A DNA stretch of 64,000 nt. Origin: Verrucomicrobiia bacterium. GTDB lineage: Bacteria; Verrucomicrobiota; Verrucomicrobiia; Limisphaerales; UBA9464. Positions 34,276-41,758 of this stretch are shown piece by piece. The translations under genes and the position numbers were made by a program. Below the pieces are notes generated by a model, which did not search any database, had not been told where the DNA came from, and worked only from the letters and a program-made list of their open reading frames with translations. Each line of letters opens with the position of its first letter. The stretch's first letter is position 1. Where the stretch lies: assembly GCA_019634635.1 (NCBI GenBank), contig JAHCBB010000023.1, positions 1 to 64,000 of the forward strand, written 5' to 3'.

Positions 34276-35337
34276 TCAACCCTTCAAGAATTCCTCGAGC
34301 GCCGTCCTGGGGATGCGCCACTGGCTGCCGATTTTTCGGCCTTTGAGCGACCCGTCCCCGAGCGCCTCCAGCACATCGGCCTCGGAGACACCCAGCAACT
34401 GTGCGGCGTCCGCAGGTCCGAGCAGTTCCGGCAGGGTGCCTGGGGTGCCCGCCGCGGGAGCGGCGGTCGGCGACGTCTGAGAGGCCGCCATCGCTGCGGC
34501 CAGTTGTTGTCCAAGCGCCAGACCCGCGCCCAGTTGGGCCGCGCTGCCGGCAACCCCGCCGGCGCCGTCACCTTTGCCCAGCGATTCGGCCATCTGGAAC
34601 TTCACGTAGTCGTTCAGGTTGCCCACGGCCGCCATGCTGGATCGCTTGTCAATCGCTTTCTCCACCTCCTCGGGGACGCTGACGTTCTCGACGATGAAGG
34701 ACACCAGTTCGAGCCCGTAACGCTCCCGCATCACCGGGTTCAAGACCGGCAGCAACGCCTCACCCAGCTCTGAGTAACGGGTGGCCACGTCGAGCGCGGG
34801 AACGCGCGCCGAGGCGAGCACGTCCGAAAACACGCTCACGAACCGCGACCGCATCGTGTCGGAGAACTCGTCCAGACGGAAATGGTGGTCGGTCCCGGCG
34901 ACCTCCCGCAGGAAGGTCTGCACCTCCACGACCCGGAAGTCGTACGTCCCGTAGGCCCTCAGGCGGACGATCCCGAAATCGGCGTCGCGCATCATCACCG
35001 GGTTCTGCGTTCCCCACTTGTTGCCCGTGAACAGGCGGGTGTTCACGAAGTACACGTCGGCCTTGAAGGGGGATTCGAACCCGTATTTCCAGCCCTTGAG
35101 CGTGGACAGGATGGGAATGTTGTCCGTCACCAGCGTGTGCTTGCCCGGACCAAAGGCGTCCCCGAACTGGCCGAGGTACACGAACTGGGCGACCTGGGAT
35201 TCGCGCACGATCAACTGGGCGCCGCGTTTGATCTCCTTGTCCTGGTCGGGGAACCGCCAGCTCAACGTGTCCCGGGAGTCGTCCTCCCACTGGATGATGT
35301 CGAGCAGCTGCGTCTTTAGATAATCCATCAAACCCAT
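34276..35337 (-). CDS. SPFH/band-7 domain protein with C-terminal excisionase-like HTH
   Basis: A 353-residue protein. Residues 1-240 are an SPFH domain of the YdjI/virion-core type: MGLMDYLKTQLLDIIQWEDD, LIVRESQVAQFVYLGQ, VYFVNTRLFTGNKWGT, DADFGIVRLRAYGTYDFRV and LELVSFIVENVSVPEEV. An Ala/Gly/Pro-rich linker follows. The last 50 residues (LLGVSEADVLEALGDGSL, then GRKIGSQWRIPRTALEEFL) form an excisionase/MerR-like winged-helix segment of the helix_turn_helix_17 kind. YdjI-type SPFH proteins often end in a zinc ribbon; an HTH-like module here is unusual and might bind protein instead of DNA. There is no N-terminal membrane hairpin. The start ATG is supported by the family N terminus. Confidence 0.85.
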   Translation of the reverse strand: MGLMDYLKTQLLDIIQWEDDSRDTLSWRFPDQDKEIKRGAQLIVRESQVAQFVYLGQFGDAFGPGKHTLVTDNIPILSTLKGWKYGFESPFKADVYFVNTRLFTGNKWGTQNPVMMRDADFGIVRLRAYGTYDFRVVEVQTFLREVAGTDHHFRLDEFSDTMRSRFVSVFSDVLASARVPALDVATRYSELGEALLPVLNPVMRERYGLELVSFIVENVSVPEEVEKAIDKRSSMAAVGNLNDYVKFQMAESLGKGDGAGGVAGSAAQLGAGLALGQQLAAAMAASQTSPTAAPAAGTPGTLPELLGPADAAQLLGVSEADVLEALGDGSLKGRKIGSQWRIPRTALEEFLKG

Positions 35338-35432
35338 GGCATGAAGGGGTCGTCGTGTCAGTGGTGCCGTGTGCGCGAAACCGCGTTTCCGGATTGCCGG
35401 GGACCGTAGGACGCCGCGGTTGCGGATTCGAC

Positions 35433-35472
35433 AAAAAAGCAAGCGCGGCGGACGGAGAGCCGCCCGCCGCGC
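35433..35472 (-). terminator. Rho-independent terminator
   Basis: A 13-bp stem (GCGCGGCGGACGG with its complement, one G-U pair) and a 4-base AGAG loop, followed on the minus strand by TTGCTTTTTT. It lies 35 bp downstream of the small exported protein gene (35507-35893) and upstream of the SPFH gene, so the two are separate transcripts. Confidence 0.85.
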
Positions 35473-35506
35473 CGCGCCCGTGGGTGATGGGTCCAAGCAC
35501 GTCGGC

Positions 35507-35893
35507 CTAGAGTCCCGCCGATGCCGTGCTGCCCGCGGCCTCAATGAAGGTGGCCTTCAACAGGACCTCCCGGCCTTCAGCATCCTTGGCCAGCGATCCC
35601 CGGGCCTGGTCGCCGGGGCGGATGTCGCCAATCACGGCGGTCCGACCGTCCCGCTCGATCCGGGTCTGGCCGGTGATGTGGAGCACCCGATCGCGCTTTT
35701 TTCCGGCCAGGGTGACGGTCATGGCGGCCGGATCCACCGATCCGACCTGCCCCCGGAAGGGAATTCCGGCGGGCGTTGAGGACTTCCGGGGCGCCTCCGG
35801 GGGCGCCTCGGTGTCGGGACCGGCTCCCGCGTGCGGGGGCGTGAGGAACAAGACGGCGGCCAGTGCCGCCAGGGTGAACAACGAACGATTCAT
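35507..35893 (-). CDS. Small exported DUF5666-like protein
   Basis: A 128-residue protein with a clear signal peptide (MNRSLFTLAALAAVLFLTPPHAGA). The mature domain is an OB-like beta barrel: FRGQVGSVDPAAMTVTLAG, HITGQTRIERDGRTAVIGD, RPGDQARGSL and LLKATFI. This arrangement, with xGxVxxVDxxxxTVTL and then TxIxxxGxxxxxxDIxxGDxVxG, resembles DUF5666-type domains of secreted proteins. Function unknown. It is followed by a strong terminator. Confidence 0.72.
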   Translation of the reverse strand: MNRSLFTLAALAAVLFLTPPHAGAGPDTEAPPEAPRKSSTPAGIPFRGQVGSVDPAAMTVTLAGKKRDRVLHITGQTRIERDGRTAVIGDIRPGDQARGSLAKDAEGREVLLKATFIEAAGSTASAGL

Positions 35894-36042
35894 GACTGCG
35901 AATTGGGAGCCGGGGAAAGGTGTCCCGCTTCAGCGCGGTCCACGGTCCGTCTCCGTCGGTCACGCTCTCCTGCCTTCCCGATCGCAACCATCGCCACAAT
36001 TACTGAGTGCGGGTTCGCGCGTGCACCGGGTGCACCCGGGAC

Positions 36043-36483
36043 TTAGGGATCCCCGGCGGCCTGCGGCGTGAACTCAACGGATCCCCGCGCGCGACCTGCC
36101 TCCAGTTCGAGGCGATAGGTCTCGCCCGGCATCAGCGTCCCGGCGGCAGCCCCTCCGGCCCCCTGCATCCCGGCAATCGAGTCCCCGTACCGAAACCCCC
36201 GGATCGGCTCCGAACCCGCCCGCGCCTCCAGATTCCAAATGGGGCGCGGACGCGGCGCCGACGGACCGGCCGTCGCGACCACCCGGACGCGTGTCAGTTT
36301 CCAGTCGCGGTCCAGTCCGAAGAGGATGGGCAAGGCTTCGCCCGGCGCGGTCCCTGGCGCGAAGGGGCGTGACGACACGTTGATTTGAATGTCGCGCCGG
36401 CGTCCCAAGTCCGTAAACCGGAGGACGTACCACGTCCCCAACACCAGTGCCACGGCGATCAGCGTCCAGGATTTCCGGTCCAT
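36043..36483 (-). CDS. Membrane-anchored hypothetical protein
   Basis: A 146-residue protein with one N-terminal TM helix or uncleaved signal anchor (WTLIAVALVLGTWYVLRF, residues 5-22) and an all-beta extracytoplasmic domain (VRVVATAGPSAP; WNLEARAGSEPIRGFRYGD; PGETYRLELEAGRARGSVEF). I do not recognise a family. It is divergent from the pseudopilin gene with 100 bp between starts, so the two may share a control region; involvement in pilus assembly is possible but unsupported. Confidence 0.65.
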   Translation of the reverse strand: MDRKSWTLIAVALVLGTWYVLRFTDLGRRRDIQINVSSRPFAPGTAPGEALPILFGLDRDWKLTRVRVVATAGPSAPRPRPIWNLEARAGSEPIRGFRYGDSIAGMQGAGGAAAGTLMPGETYRLELEAGRARGSVEFTPQAAGDP

Positions 36484-36583
36484 AGGCAGTCGCGTTAGCG
36501 ACGGACCGTGGGCCGGGACGATTCGACGGAAGTGGATTCCAGCTCCGGGTGATGGGGAAGTGCGGGTCCCGAATACCGACATC

Positions 36584-37357
36584 ATGCGCCGCCAACAACT
36601 CCCCGCATCGTTCCGACGGAACGCCTTCACCCTGATCGAACTTCTGGTGGTCATCGCCATCATCGCGATCCTGGCGGGCATGTTGCTGCCGTCCCTCGGC
36701 AAGGCAAAAGGATCGGCCCAACGCATCGCCTGCGTGAACCAGGTCCGCCAGCTGGGTCTGGCCTCCACCCTGTATGCGGGTGACAACGGGGGCGACTTCC
36801 CGGAGCGCAACACCGGTCCCCGCTGGCCCGAGCGTTTGTTGGCCTACTACAGAACGGTCAAGATCCTCGCGTGCCCGAGTGACATCGGCAGGGACGCGTC
36901 CGGCGGGTCGTCGGGAAACCAGCCGGCGACCGGAGTTCGCGACCCGAACCTGGTCGGCGATTCCGCGCCGCGGACCTACATCATCAACGGGTGGAATGAC
37001 TTTTTTGCGGCCGAGATGGGCGAGGCCTTCAACATGAACAGCATCATCGGTCGAACGCTCAAGGACACGGCCATTCGCGAGCCCAGCGAGACGATCCTCT
37101 TCGGGGAAAAGCTGTTTGGAAGCGGCCACTACTACATGGACTTCCTCGAGGGATTGGGAAATGACGTGGATGTCCTGAACCACAGCGTTCATGGCGCCGG
37201 GACCCGGGGACCCAAGGGTGGCATTGGCGGAGGGTCCAATTACGCATTTACGGATGGCAGCGTCCGCTACTTGCGCCATGGTCGCTCCCTGGGCCCCATC
37301 AATCTTTGGGCTGTCAACGAACGCTGGCGTACGAACGCCATCAATATCGGGAATTGA
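36584..37357 (+). CDS. Type IV pilin-like pseudopilin (DUF1559-like, H-X9-DG C terminus)
   Basis: A 257-residue protein with a classic prepilin leader and hydrophobic helix: basic MRRQQLPASFRRNAFTLIEL with cleavage expected before Phe, Glu at +5, then LLVVIAIIAILAGMLLPSL. The soluble part carries C-NQVRQLGLASTLYAGDNG and ends with NYAFTDGSVRYLR, the C-terminal tag of verrucomicrobial and planctomycete pseudopilins. These proteins occur in large families and are processed by the prepilin peptidase (a candidate is at 7.3 kb). ATG 36584 is the natural start; the open frame continues upstream without pilin character. Confidence 0.9.
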   Translation: MRRQQLPASFRRNAFTLIELLVVIAIIAILAGMLLPSLGKAKGSAQRIACVNQVRQLGLASTLYAGDNGGDFPERNTGPRWPERLLAYYRTVKILACPSDIGRDASGGSSGNQPATGVRDPNLVGDSAPRTYIINGWNDFFAAEMGEAFNMNSIIGRTLKDTAIREPSETILFGEKLFGSGHYYMDFLEGLGNDVDVLNHSVHGAGTRGPKGGIGGGSNYAFTDGSVRYLRHGRSLGPINLWAVNERWRTNAINIGN

Positions 37358-37527
37358 CGGCCGGAATCCCGGGGTCCGTCTGGGTCGTGCGTCGGGTGAT
37401 TTTCCCCAACAGCACCACGCTGTCTGGGAATTTTCCCACGGTGAAGCGACGGATGCTTCTCGAATTCTGGCAAAGCCGTCGCCGATGCAAGCGGCTCATC
37501 GCGAGCTTGCGGTCGGATATTTCTCAC

Positions 37528-37740
37528 CTAAAAATCTGGTAATTAAATACTTATGACTTTCATTCGCCTCCAGATGGCCGAAGCATCCGCCGCTTTCGAT
37601 CGCCGATAGGCCCCGCAGCGGAAGAGTGGCATCCAAGTTGCACCGCTGCATTCACCAAACGTCGCACTGAGTGGTGCGGAAGGTTGGTTCTGGGTTGGAG
37701 CGCCCGCCCTGGCGCAAGCCGGGGCGGGCGCTTTCTCGTT
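37528..37740 (+). ncRNA. Candidate non-coding RNA (or long 3' UTR) in a 442-bp gap
   Basis: This gap between the pseudopilin gene and the peptidase gene has no reading frame with protein character. An AT-rich island at about 37528-37560 (CACCTAAAAATCTGG, TAATTAAATAC), striking in this high-GC genome, could hold a promoter. About 140 bases further on is a strong plus-strand terminator. Between them a hairpin is visible (GCACCGCT at 37650 with AGTGGTGC at 37672). The alternative is that everything belongs to the 3' end of the pseudopilin transcript. Confidence 0.25.
37699..37740 (+). terminator. Rho-independent terminator
   Basis: A 15-bp stem (AGCGCCCGCCCTGGC with its complement, one G-U pair) and GCAA tetraloop, followed by TTCTCGTTT on the plus strand. 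The reverse orientation has no U tract, so it ends a plus-strand transcript: the pseudopilin mRNA or an RNA from the AT-rich island just upstream. Confidence 0.82.
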
Positions 37741-37799
37741 TCGGCCCCCGTTGGGGATCGGGCAAGGCGCTCGCGGGTAATGCGTTGGTGGGTGCCCCG

Positions 37800-39029
37800 C
37801 TAGCCCGGCGCGAGCATTCGAAGAATGGCGAGGGCGTTGAGGGCGGCCTTCGGGACGAAGGAATCAAGGTCCACGTATTCGGGAAGCTTGGTGCCATCCG
37901 GGCTTCGTTCCGAGCAATGGTCATTGTCCCCGGACGGTCCGAGGCCGTCCAAAGTGGGGACATGGTCCCAAAGATGGTTGCCATCGCTCAGCCCTCCACG
38001 CATCTCGGGTTCGACCGACTGGCCCAGGACGCTTCCCATCGCTTGGAACGCTGTCATCAACTGGTCCGTGGCCGGATTTCGGGGCCACGGCCGGGTCTCG
38101 TTCACAATGGTCGCCTCAACGGTGCACGGGAATCCATCCACTGGGCTGATGACGTCTCCCGGTCCTCCAAGGCTCAGGAATCGTGATCGCCCGGCGGCAT
38201 AGGCGGCCGGGGTGAACGCTCGGAACTCGCCTTCGGCCTCCGCGAAGTGCGGCACGCGGTTTAATCCCGCGCCGCCGCGGATCGTTCCCACGTTGAACGT
38301 CCGATCGGTGTCGGCATCACTGAGGGCGGCAATCCGGTCCACCACGCGGGCGATCTGGACAATGGCGTTGGCGCCTCTCGCATGCTGGGTGCCGGCATGG
38401 GCCCCGCGGCCGGAGACCCGGACCCGCCACGTGGCGCGTCCCTTGCGGCCCACCACCATCCGTCGGACTCCAGGGCCCCGTCCCTCGGCCTCAAATACCA
38501 GCGCCGCGTGTGTGTCCGGTCCCAGTTGCGACCGGCACAGATCTCCAAAGTCCGGAGAGAGCGTCTCCTCGGCGGCATTCCAAAACAACCGCCAGGTGGT
38601 CGCCTCAAATGCCGGCCGGGCCAGTTGTTGGAGGGCATCGAGCACCAACCACATCATCACCGTGCCGCCCTTGATGTCGTGGGTTCCCGGACCAAAGGCG
38701 CGGGACCCCTCCACGCTCCAACGGAAGTGGTTGCGCACCTCCTCCTCGGGCGGAAACACGGTATCCAGATGCGAGACCATGGCGATGGTCCGCTGATCGG
38801 ATCCCGGACGTGTCATCAGCAGGTGGTGTCCGTGGGCGGGATCTGCGGACGCAACCAGCTGCCGGGAAAAGCCGAACGGTGCGAACGCCTCCGCGGTGAC
38901 TCGTCCGACGTGGTCCACGCCGTTCGGATTTTCCGTCCAGCTGTTGATCCCGACCATTTGCCGGAGGAGGTCCAGCGCGGCGGGAAGGCGACGTTCGAGG
39001 TGGCTCAACAGGGCATCCGGTTCGATCAC
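37800..39029 (-). CDS. M20-family metallopeptidase (carboxypeptidase G2-like)
   Basis: A 409-residue cytoplasmic zinc hydrolase. The M20 motifs are all present: first metal His in VSHLDTVFPP (His 87), bridging Asp in GPGTHDIKGG (Asp 118), catalytic and metal Glu in WNAAEETLSP (154/155), and a C-terminal metal-His segment GPSGDNDHCSERS. A dimerisation domain with GRGAHAGTQHARGANAI lies between. The order fits the glutamate carboxypeptidase/CPG2 branch, which removes C-terminal glutamate or related groups; the actual substrate is unknown. The start is GTG 39029. Confidence 0.9.
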   Translation of the reverse strand: MIEPDALLSHLERRLPAALDLLRQMVGINSWTENPNGVDHVGRVTAEAFAPFGFSRQLVASADPAHGHHLLMTRPGSDQRTIAMVSHLDTVFPPEEEVRNHFRWSVEGSRAFGPGTHDIKGGTVMMWLVLDALQQLARPAFEATTWRLFWNAAEETLSPDFGDLCRSQLGPDTHAALVFEAEGRGPGVRRMVVGRKGRATWRVRVSGRGAHAGTQHARGANAIVQIARVVDRIAALSDADTDRTFNVGTIRGGAGLNRVPHFAEAEGEFRAFTPAAYAAGRSRFLSLGGPGDVISPVDGFPCTVEATIVNETRPWPRNPATDQLMTAFQAMGSVLGQSVEPEMRGGLSDGNHLWDHVPTLDGLGPSGDNDHCSERSPDGTKLPEYVDLDSFVPKAALNALAILRMLAPG

Positions 39030-39099
39030 CCCGCCAGCGTGCGGCGGCGCCGCCGTGCGTCAATGACCCGGAGGGCCTCCCGGCAGTGCCCATCTCGCC

Positions 39100-39945
39100 T
39101 CAGCGGGCGCGTTGCGCCAGCAGATCCACCAGCCCGGACAGCACCTCTTCGCGGTCCGCCCCGTCCAGCGCGAGCGCCAGTTGTGCGGTGAGCAACCCGT
39201 ATCGGGCGCCGATGTCGTAGCGCCGTCCCCGGGCCTCGAACGCGAGGTACCTCTCGCGCCGGGCCAGCATGTTGAGGGCATCGGAAAGGTGCACGCTGCT
39301 GGTGCCTGCCCGCCCGGCGATGCATGTGCCCAGCAGATCCATCACCGCCGGGGTCAGCACATGCATCCCAAAAAAGCAGAGGTAATGACCGGCCCGCAAC
39401 CCCGGCACGACCAGTCGCTGCTCGGCTTCGGTCGGGGTCGGCTTTTCCAGCACCTCCGACACCTCGTACCACCCGGGATGCGAGGGGACGAGGCGCCCGC
39501 CAACCGCGCCGTAATGCGGCAGTTTGCTTTCGTGGGTGGCCTGGACGGCGGACACGGAGGCCTCGGCGATCCGCGCCACCTCCACCAGCTGGCGTGCGCA
39601 ACCGGCATCGGTCGCGCTGACATACAGATGGTCACCAACCAGCAGGAGGAAGGGTTGCGCTCCAACGAACTCCCGTGCGCACCAGACGGCGTGTCCGTAG
39701 CCCAGCGGTTCCGGTTGCTCGATGAATTGCAATCGTCCCGAATGCCCGCCGGCGGCGGCCTGGTACACCCCGGTATCCCCGGGCGCCACCACCAGCGCGA
39801 TTTCCTCCACGCCGGCGGAAAGCGCCTCTCCGATGATGATCGCCAGGGCCGTCTTGGCCACCCCGTCACGATCCACCAGGGACTGGAGCGGCAGGTTCCG
39901 CTGGTTCTTGCCCGCCACGGTGATCACGGCCTTGGACAGCTGCAT
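39100..39945 (-). CDS. GalU-like nucleotidyltransferase family protein with degenerate signature
   Basis: A 281-residue protein with the fold and order of UTP-glucose-1-phosphate uridylyltransferase: strand KAVITVAG, helix TALAIIIGEALSAGVEEIALVV, QPEPLGYGHAVWCARE, the metal-Asp segment FLLLVGDHLYV, YEVSEVLEKPTPTEA and HLSDALNMLARRE, then YDIGARYGLLTAQLALAL. The nucleotide-binding loop, normally AGxGTR followed by PK, reads AGKNQRNLPLQ, so the signature Gly-Thr and Lys are lost. It may use an unusual nucleotide or have a regulatory role. ATG 39945 matches the family N terminus. It is divergent from the TPR-sulfotransferase gene. Confidence 0.8.
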   Translation of the reverse strand: MQLSKAVITVAGKNQRNLPLQSLVDRDGVAKTALAIIIGEALSAGVEEIALVVAPGDTGVYQAAAGGHSGRLQFIEQPEPLGYGHAVWCAREFVGAQPFLLLVGDHLYVSATDAGCARQLVEVARIAEASVSAVQATHESKLPHYGAVGGRLVPSHPGWYEVSEVLEKPTPTEAEQRLVVPGLRAGHYLCFFGMHVLTPAVMDLLGTCIAGRAGTSSVHLSDALNMLARRERYLAFEARGRRYDIGARYGLLTAQLALALDGADREEVLSGLVDLLAQRAR

Positions 39946-40163
39946 CGCCGGGAAGGGTGCCGGGACTGCGGTCCAAAGCTCAATTCGCAAAGCGGCCGAT
40001 GCCCGACGACGGGGCACGGTTTCGCTTTCCCGGGCCTGCTCCTTCCCGCGGAGACGAACCTTCAGGATGGCCCGGGCCATCCGGCGTGCAACACCGTGCC
40101 CGGATGGGCGTGGCCATCGTTTCTTGCTCCCCTTCGTAGCGGGTCCACGTTACCACGCGCCGT

Positions 40164-41747
40164 ATGAAATTCGGACCGGTTCGCCGCGATCCCCGGACGT
40201 TTCAAGGCGCCGCCGACATCATCCCGGGTCTCGGATCCGACCTGCCCGGGTTGCAACAGGCCCGGGCCCTGTGGCAGGCCAACCGCTTCGATGAGGCGTT
40301 GGAACTTTTTGAGCAGACCGCCCGGCGGCATCCGCAGAACCTGGTTGCCCTCATTGACGGCAGCAGGGCGCTCGGGGCGCGGTTCGAGATCCGCCGCGCC
40401 GGGGTGCTGCTGGAAAGGCTCCTGAAGTTGGGAAAGTCGCGTCCGGAGATCCTCCACCTTGTCGGGCAAAGCTACCGGATGATCTTTCGTCCGGAGCTGG
40501 CGGAGCAATGCTTCGAAGCGGTCCTGAAGCGCACCCGGAAGATCCCGGACACTTTCCTGGAGCTGGCGGTGCTCCAGGAGCGCCGTCACGAGCTGGCGGG
40601 TGCGCGCGAGCTGGTGGAGGAGTGTCTGCGCCTGGTGCCCGGCTATGCGGAGGCCCGGCTGATGCATGCGCGCCTGATCCGTCGGCTCGGCGACGAGGAC
40701 ACCGCCCTGCGGGCCTTCCGTGAGCTGGCGATGCAGGAGTCCGCACACCCGGCGGTGCGGTCCCTGGCATGGACTGAAGCCGCCCAGTGCCTCGATCGCC
40801 GTGAGGCCTATGACGAGGCCATGCAGGCGCTGCTGGCGGCCAAGGAGTTGATGCGCCCCCTGGAGGGGCCGGTCCTGCGGGAGGCCACATTCGTGGTGGA
40901 ACATCTGGGCCGGCTTGCCGATTCGCTGACCGCGGACGACTTCCAACGCTGGTCTGCTGCGGCCCGGGAGTTCCCGCAGCACCGCACCGCCGTGCTGACC
41001 AGTTTTCCCCGGTCGGGGACCACCCTGCTGGAACAGGTCCTCGACAGTCATTCCGGCGTGATCAGCTCCGACGAACGCGAGGCCTTCGCGAGGGACATTT
41101 TTCCCGCCATGTGGCTTGGGCCCGAAAGCCCGGTCCCGACCGTCGCGGCCCTGGATGCCGTGCCGGCTGCGCGGCTCCGCGCGCTCCGGTCGCGATACCT
41201 CGACTACATGGAAGCCGCCCTGGCGGAGCCCATCGGCGGGCGGATCCACCTCGACAAGAACCCTCCGCTCACTTTGGTGCTCCCCGGTTACCTCAGGCTT
41301 TTCCCGGAGACGAAGACGGTGTTCGCCCTGAGGGATCCGAGGGATGTGGTGATCAGCTGCTTCATGCAGGCCCTGCCGTTGAACCCGAACAGCGTGTGCT
41401 TCCTCACGTTGGAACGGGCGTGCCAGCGCTATGCGGGCGACCTGAGGGTCTGGCATCGCCTGCGCGACTTGATCCCCTCACCCTGGATCGAGATCCGCTA
41501 CGAGGACACGGTCACGAATCTGCCCCACGAAGCCCGGCGCGCGCTGGCGTTTCTTGGCCTGCCCTGGGAGGAGGGCGTGTTGGGCTACCGGGAGCGGATC
41601 CGGACGCGGGCCGTTGGCTCCCCGAGCTACGAGGCGGTCCGTCAGCCACTCTACACCCGCGCCATCGGGCGCTGGCGCCACTACGAGCGGTTCCTCAAGC
41701 CGTGGCTGCCCATCCTTGAGCCCGCCGTGAAGGCCCATGGATATTGA
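40164..41747 (+). CDS. TPR-repeat sulfotransferase
   Basis: A 527-residue protein. Residues about 28-240 are TPR repeats (ARALWQANRFDEALELFEQ, ILHLVGQSYRMIFRPELAEQ, LVEECLRLVPGYAEARLMHA). The C-terminal half is a PAPS-dependent sulfotransferase domain with the 5'-phosphosulfate loop SFPRSGTTLLEQVL (about 279-292) and the 3'-phosphate motif ALRDPRDVVISCF. Such TPR-sulfotransferases are common in Proteobacteria and Verrucomicrobia and are likened to tyrosylprotein sulfotransferases. No signal peptide is seen, so it acts in the cytoplasm or on the cytoplasmic face; the acceptor is unknown. Confidence 0.9.
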   Translation: MKFGPVRRDPRTFQGAADIIPGLGSDLPGLQQARALWQANRFDEALELFEQTARRHPQNLVALIDGSRALGARFEIRRAGVLLERLLKLGKSRPEILHLVGQSYRMIFRPELAEQCFEAVLKRTRKIPDTFLELAVLQERRHELAGARELVEECLRLVPGYAEARLMHARLIRRLGDEDTALRAFRELAMQESAHPAVRSLAWTEAAQCLDRREAYDEAMQALLAAKELMRPLEGPVLREATFVVEHLGRLADSLTADDFQRWSAAAREFPQHRTAVLTSFPRSGTTLLEQVLDSHSGVISSDEREAFARDIFPAMWLGPESPVPTVAALDAVPAARLRALRSRYLDYMEAALAEPIGGRIHLDKNPPLTLVLPGYLRLFPETKTVFALRDPRDVVISCFMQALPLNPNSVCFLTLERACQRYAGDLRVWHRLRDLIPSPWIEIRYEDTVTNLPHEARRALAFLGLPWEEGVLGYRERIRTRAVGSPSYEAVRQPLYTRAIGRWRHYERFLKPWLPILEPAVKAHGY

Positions 41748-41758
41748 GCCGGGACCAT

